Origin: Prolixibacteraceae bacterium
Lineage (GTDB): Bacteria > Bacteroidota > Bacteroidia > Bacteroidales > Prolixibacteraceae
Reading direction: 5' to 3'
Length of the DNA stretch: 7,544 nucleotides
Assembly (NCBI GenBank): GCA_016930735.1
Contig: JAFGGF010000173.1
Span: 1 to 7,544, forward strand
Numbering within the stretch: position 1 is the first letter of the stretch; every line of letters starts with the position of its first letter. The notes under the pieces were generated by a model. That model did no database searches, had not been told where the DNA came from, and was given only the letters and a program-made list of their open reading frames with translations. Positions 5,890-7,544 of this stretch are shown here, one piece after another. Made by a program: the position numbers and the translations under genes.

Positions 5890-7242
5890 TCAGTTTTCAA
5901 GAAGTTTGCCAGGTAATTCTTTGGATGCTTTGGCACCAAGCTTTTTAATATTTTCAACCCGGTTGATCAAATTCCCGCTTCCGGTTTGTAACTTACCCAT
6001 TGCATCGTTATAGGTTTTTTGAGTACTTGAAAGATTGCCGCCTATTTTCTGCATATCAGCAACAAAACCAACAAATTTATCGTAAAGGGCACCTCCCTGC
6101 CGGGCAATTTCAAGTGCATTTTTTGTCTGGTTTTCCTGCTGCCAGATCGATGCAATTGTACGCAATGTAGCCAGCAATGTAGATGGGCTAACAATAACTA
6201 CCTTCTGATCCCAGGCAAAGGCAAACAAATCCTGATCTTCCTGGATGGCAATACTAAACGATGATTCTATGGGTAGGAACATTAAAACAAAATCAGGAGA
6301 ATTCAGGTTTCGGGCCGATTGGTAATGTTTTTCGCTCAACCCTTTAATATGAGTTTTTAAACTTAAAATATGTTCTTTTAAAAAACGGTTCCTCTCTGTT
6401 TCATCCTGTTCGTTAACAACTTTTTCATAGGCTACCAACGAAACTTTTGAATCGATTATTATGTGTTTTTTATCGGGTAAAAAAACAACAATATCGGGTT
6501 GAATGCGTTTCCCGTCTTCTGAAAAATCACTGTATTGTTTTTCATATTCTTCCCCTTCATTTAACCCTGATCGTTCAAGGATACGTTCCAAAACAATTTC
6601 GCCCCAGTTGCCTTGTTTTTTCACATCTCCTTTTAAAGCTTTTGTCAGGTTCCTTGCTTCATCTCCTATCCTGACATTCAACTCCGAAAGTTTTTTTAGT
6701 TCAGCTTTAAGGTCAACCTGATCGTTTTTACTTTTCAGATAAGTATCCTCCACCTTCTTTTCAAAACTTTCAAACTTTTCCCTGATTGGCTTCAGGATGT
6801 CATCCATATTTTTATTGGTAACGATCGAAAATTCTTCACTGTTCTTTTTCAGGATTTTATTGGCAATATTTTCAAATTCGGTTGTGAATTTTTTTTGCAA
6901 TTCTTCAAGTTCAGCTTTTTGGGTCTGTAATTTTTCCTGAAGGTTCCTGTATTCTACTTCGGCTTTATCAACTCTTGATTTTAATAACTCATTCAATTCG
7001 CGGCTGCCTGTTAATTCCGATTCCAGTTTTTCAACAATTCCGTGTTTTTGTGCCAGCCTTTCTTCAAGAACAGGAATTTTTATTTCAACCTGCCTTTTTT
7101 CTTCAATAACCTGATTCAATTTCCCTTCCCATTCTTTAACTGCCTGATTATCTTTTTTTGCCAAAAATAACCTGACAAATAAATAACCAATGACAACACC
7201 TGCAGCCAGTCCGGCCAATAAAAAAATCAGTTCAGAATTCAT
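5890..7242 (-). CDS. rmuC: DNA recombination protein RmuC
   Basis: 450 codons, ATG to TGA, a normal length for the family. Residues 4-27 are an N-terminal membrane anchor (ELIFLLAGLAAGVVIGYLFV). Residues 32-200 are mostly coiled coil. The RmuC domain covers about 205-440: KKQGNWGEIVLERILERSGL (208-227), QPDIVVFLPDKKHIIIDSK (248-266), PDFVLMFLPIE (316-326), KVVIVSPSTLLATLRTIASI (347-366) and a closing RVENIKKLGAKASKELP (428-444). D250 and the D264-S-K266 triad fit the PD-(D/E)XK nuclease-like fold assigned to this family. In E. coli, RmuC limits inversion between short inverted repeats; biochemistry is little known. The anchor places the nuclease-like domain on the cytoplasmic face of the membrane. 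Transcription probably starts from the promoter at 7263-7295. Confidence 0.95.
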   Translation of the reverse strand: MNSELIFLLAGLAAGVVIGYLFVRLFLAKKDNQAVKEWEGKLNQVIEEKRQVEIKIPVLEERLAQKHGIVEKLESELTGSRELNELLKSRVDKAEVEYRNLQEKLQTQKAELEELQKKFTTEFENIANKILKKNSEEFSIVTNKNMDDILKPIREKFESFEKKVEDTYLKSKNDQVDLKAELKKLSELNVRIGDEARNLTKALKGDVKKQGNWGEIVLERILERSGLNEGEEYEKQYSDFSEDGKRIQPDIVVFLPDKKHIIIDSKVSLVAYEKVVNEQDETERNRFLKEHILSLKTHIKGLSEKHYQSARNLNSPDFVLMFLPIESSFSIAIQEDQDLFAFAWDQKVVIVSPSTLLATLRTIASIWQQENQTKNALEIARQGGALYDKFVGFVADMQKIGGNLSSTQKTYNDAMGKLQTGSGNLINRVENIKKLGAKASKELPGKLLEN

Positions 7243-7262
7243 AATTAAACTATTAACTGAAT

Positions 7263-7295
7263 CAAAGATAAAAAATTAAAAAGTGCATATCGAAA
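7263..7295 (-). promoter_or_regulatory. Promoter of rmuC (Bacteroidota -33/-7 type)
   Basis: On the minus strand TATCTTTG (7270-7263) matches the Bacteroidota -7 consensus TAnnTTTG exactly. A TTTC (7295-7292), one base off the -33 TTTG, lies 21 bp upstream. The -7 box ends 20 bp before the rmuC ATG, predicting a short leader of roughly 15 bases and no Shine-Dalgarno sequence. Confidence 0.5.
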
Positions 7296-7354
7296 CATAC
7301 AAATCTTTTCTAACAGAAGTTTATTTTCTAATTTAGGAAATCATTTAAACTATA

Positions 7355-7477
7355 TTGAAAAAGCTTATTATAATACAAATATTATTGTTGTTTTCGCTGG
7401 CAGGATTTAACCAGCAAAAACCTGAAATTGAATTCAGCCACCAACGCGGATTTTATTTTAACGTGAGTTCGATGTAA
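7355..7477 (+). pseudogene. N-terminal remnant of a secreted protein
   Basis: A 40-codon frame begins at TTG 7355 and ends at TAA 7475-7477. It reads as a signal peptide (KKLIIIQILLLFSLAGFN) followed by QQKPEIEFSHQRGFY. The P-E-I-x-F-S-x-x-R-G-F-Y arrangement resembles the first strand after the signal peptide in Bacteroidota CotH-type or chitobiase-C-terminal-domain surface proteins. After Tyr34 the sequence no longer looks like that family and a stop follows six residues later; no other frame resumes it before the right edge. The normal ATG also appears to be replaced by TTG. It is most likely a gene fragment left by a deletion or insertion at about 7455; a genuine short peptide with a TTG start is the alternative. 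Confidence 0.45.
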
Positions 7478-7544
7478 GAAACTCAAAATATTTATTGTAA
7501 GAAAGCAAGGTTTTGATTATATTTAAGTATCTGAAGTTTAAATA
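7478..7544. other. Right-edge segment with no recognised feature
   Basis: Sixty-seven AT-rich bases after the broken secreted-protein frame. A minus-strand frame is open from the edge to TAA 7458-7460 (28 codons, ending FEFLTSNSR), but this is too short to support as a gene end and no family is recognised. Confidence 0.3.

Noticed and set aside
5885..5907. 7-bp inverted repeat (AAACTTC/GAAGTTT) over the rmuC stop codon, as a terminator
   Set aside because: Only two G-C pairs, a 9-base loop and no T tract afterwards on the minus strand; too weak to call.
1..7544. CRISPR array, tRNA or rRNA genes, toxin-antitoxin or phage-defence operon
   Set aside because: No regularly spaced identical repeats, no tRNA-like or rRNA sequence, and none of the genes shows defence-system domains. 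RmuC is PD-(D/E)XK-like but is a common housekeeping gene.

Overview
The window looks like a chromosomal stretch from a Bacteroidota (Bacteroidetes) bacterium, probably a free-living or sediment-type member. The base composition is AT-rich and genes lack Shine-Dalgarno sequences. The clearest promoter fits the Bacteroidota -33/-7 type (TAnnTTTG). Exported proteins carry family traits common in that phylum: beta-helix repeats, choice-of-anchor-like segments, C-x-GE-x-Y cassettes and DUF3108.

Layout from left to right. (1) 1-1879, minus strand: the first 626 residues of a large secreted right-handed beta-helix protein whose 3' end lies beyond the left edge; it has two beta-helix modules of common origin separated by a choice-of-anchor-like segment and two short Cys/Gly/Glu cassettes. 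(2) 1925-2992, minus: a Tat-exported DUF362 protein, 45 bp upstream of the beta-helix gene and possibly co-transcribed with it. (3) 3092-3498, minus: a decayed gene, resembling a small LETM1-like protein, interrupted by three in-frame TAA codons and one single-base frameshift. (4) 3611-4351, plus: a secreted DUF3108 protein. (5) 4360-5793, minus and convergent with the DUF3108 gene (8 bp gap): a cytoplasmic protein with three PAS domains and coiled coils but no kinase or other recognised output domain. (6) 5890-7242, minus: rmuC, a membrane-anchored PD-(D/E)XK-like DNA recombination protein, with a good promoter in front. (7) 7355-7477, plus: a short frame that looks like the broken N-terminus of a secreted protein, followed by non-coding sequence to the right edge.

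The genes do not form one obvious pathway. The clearest functional pair is the Tat-DUF362 protein with the beta-helix protein, both exported. The PAS gene and rmuC are same-strand neighbours but probably have separate promoters. There are two likely decayed genes in 7.5 kb, one of them showing several independent lesions. No RNA genes, CRISPR array, complete insertion sequence or prophage genes were seen. I did not find a convincing new multi-gene system; the items most worth a second look are the decayed LETM1-like gene, the duplicated Cys-ladder beta-helix protein and the output-less PAS protein with its distinctive C-terminal tail.
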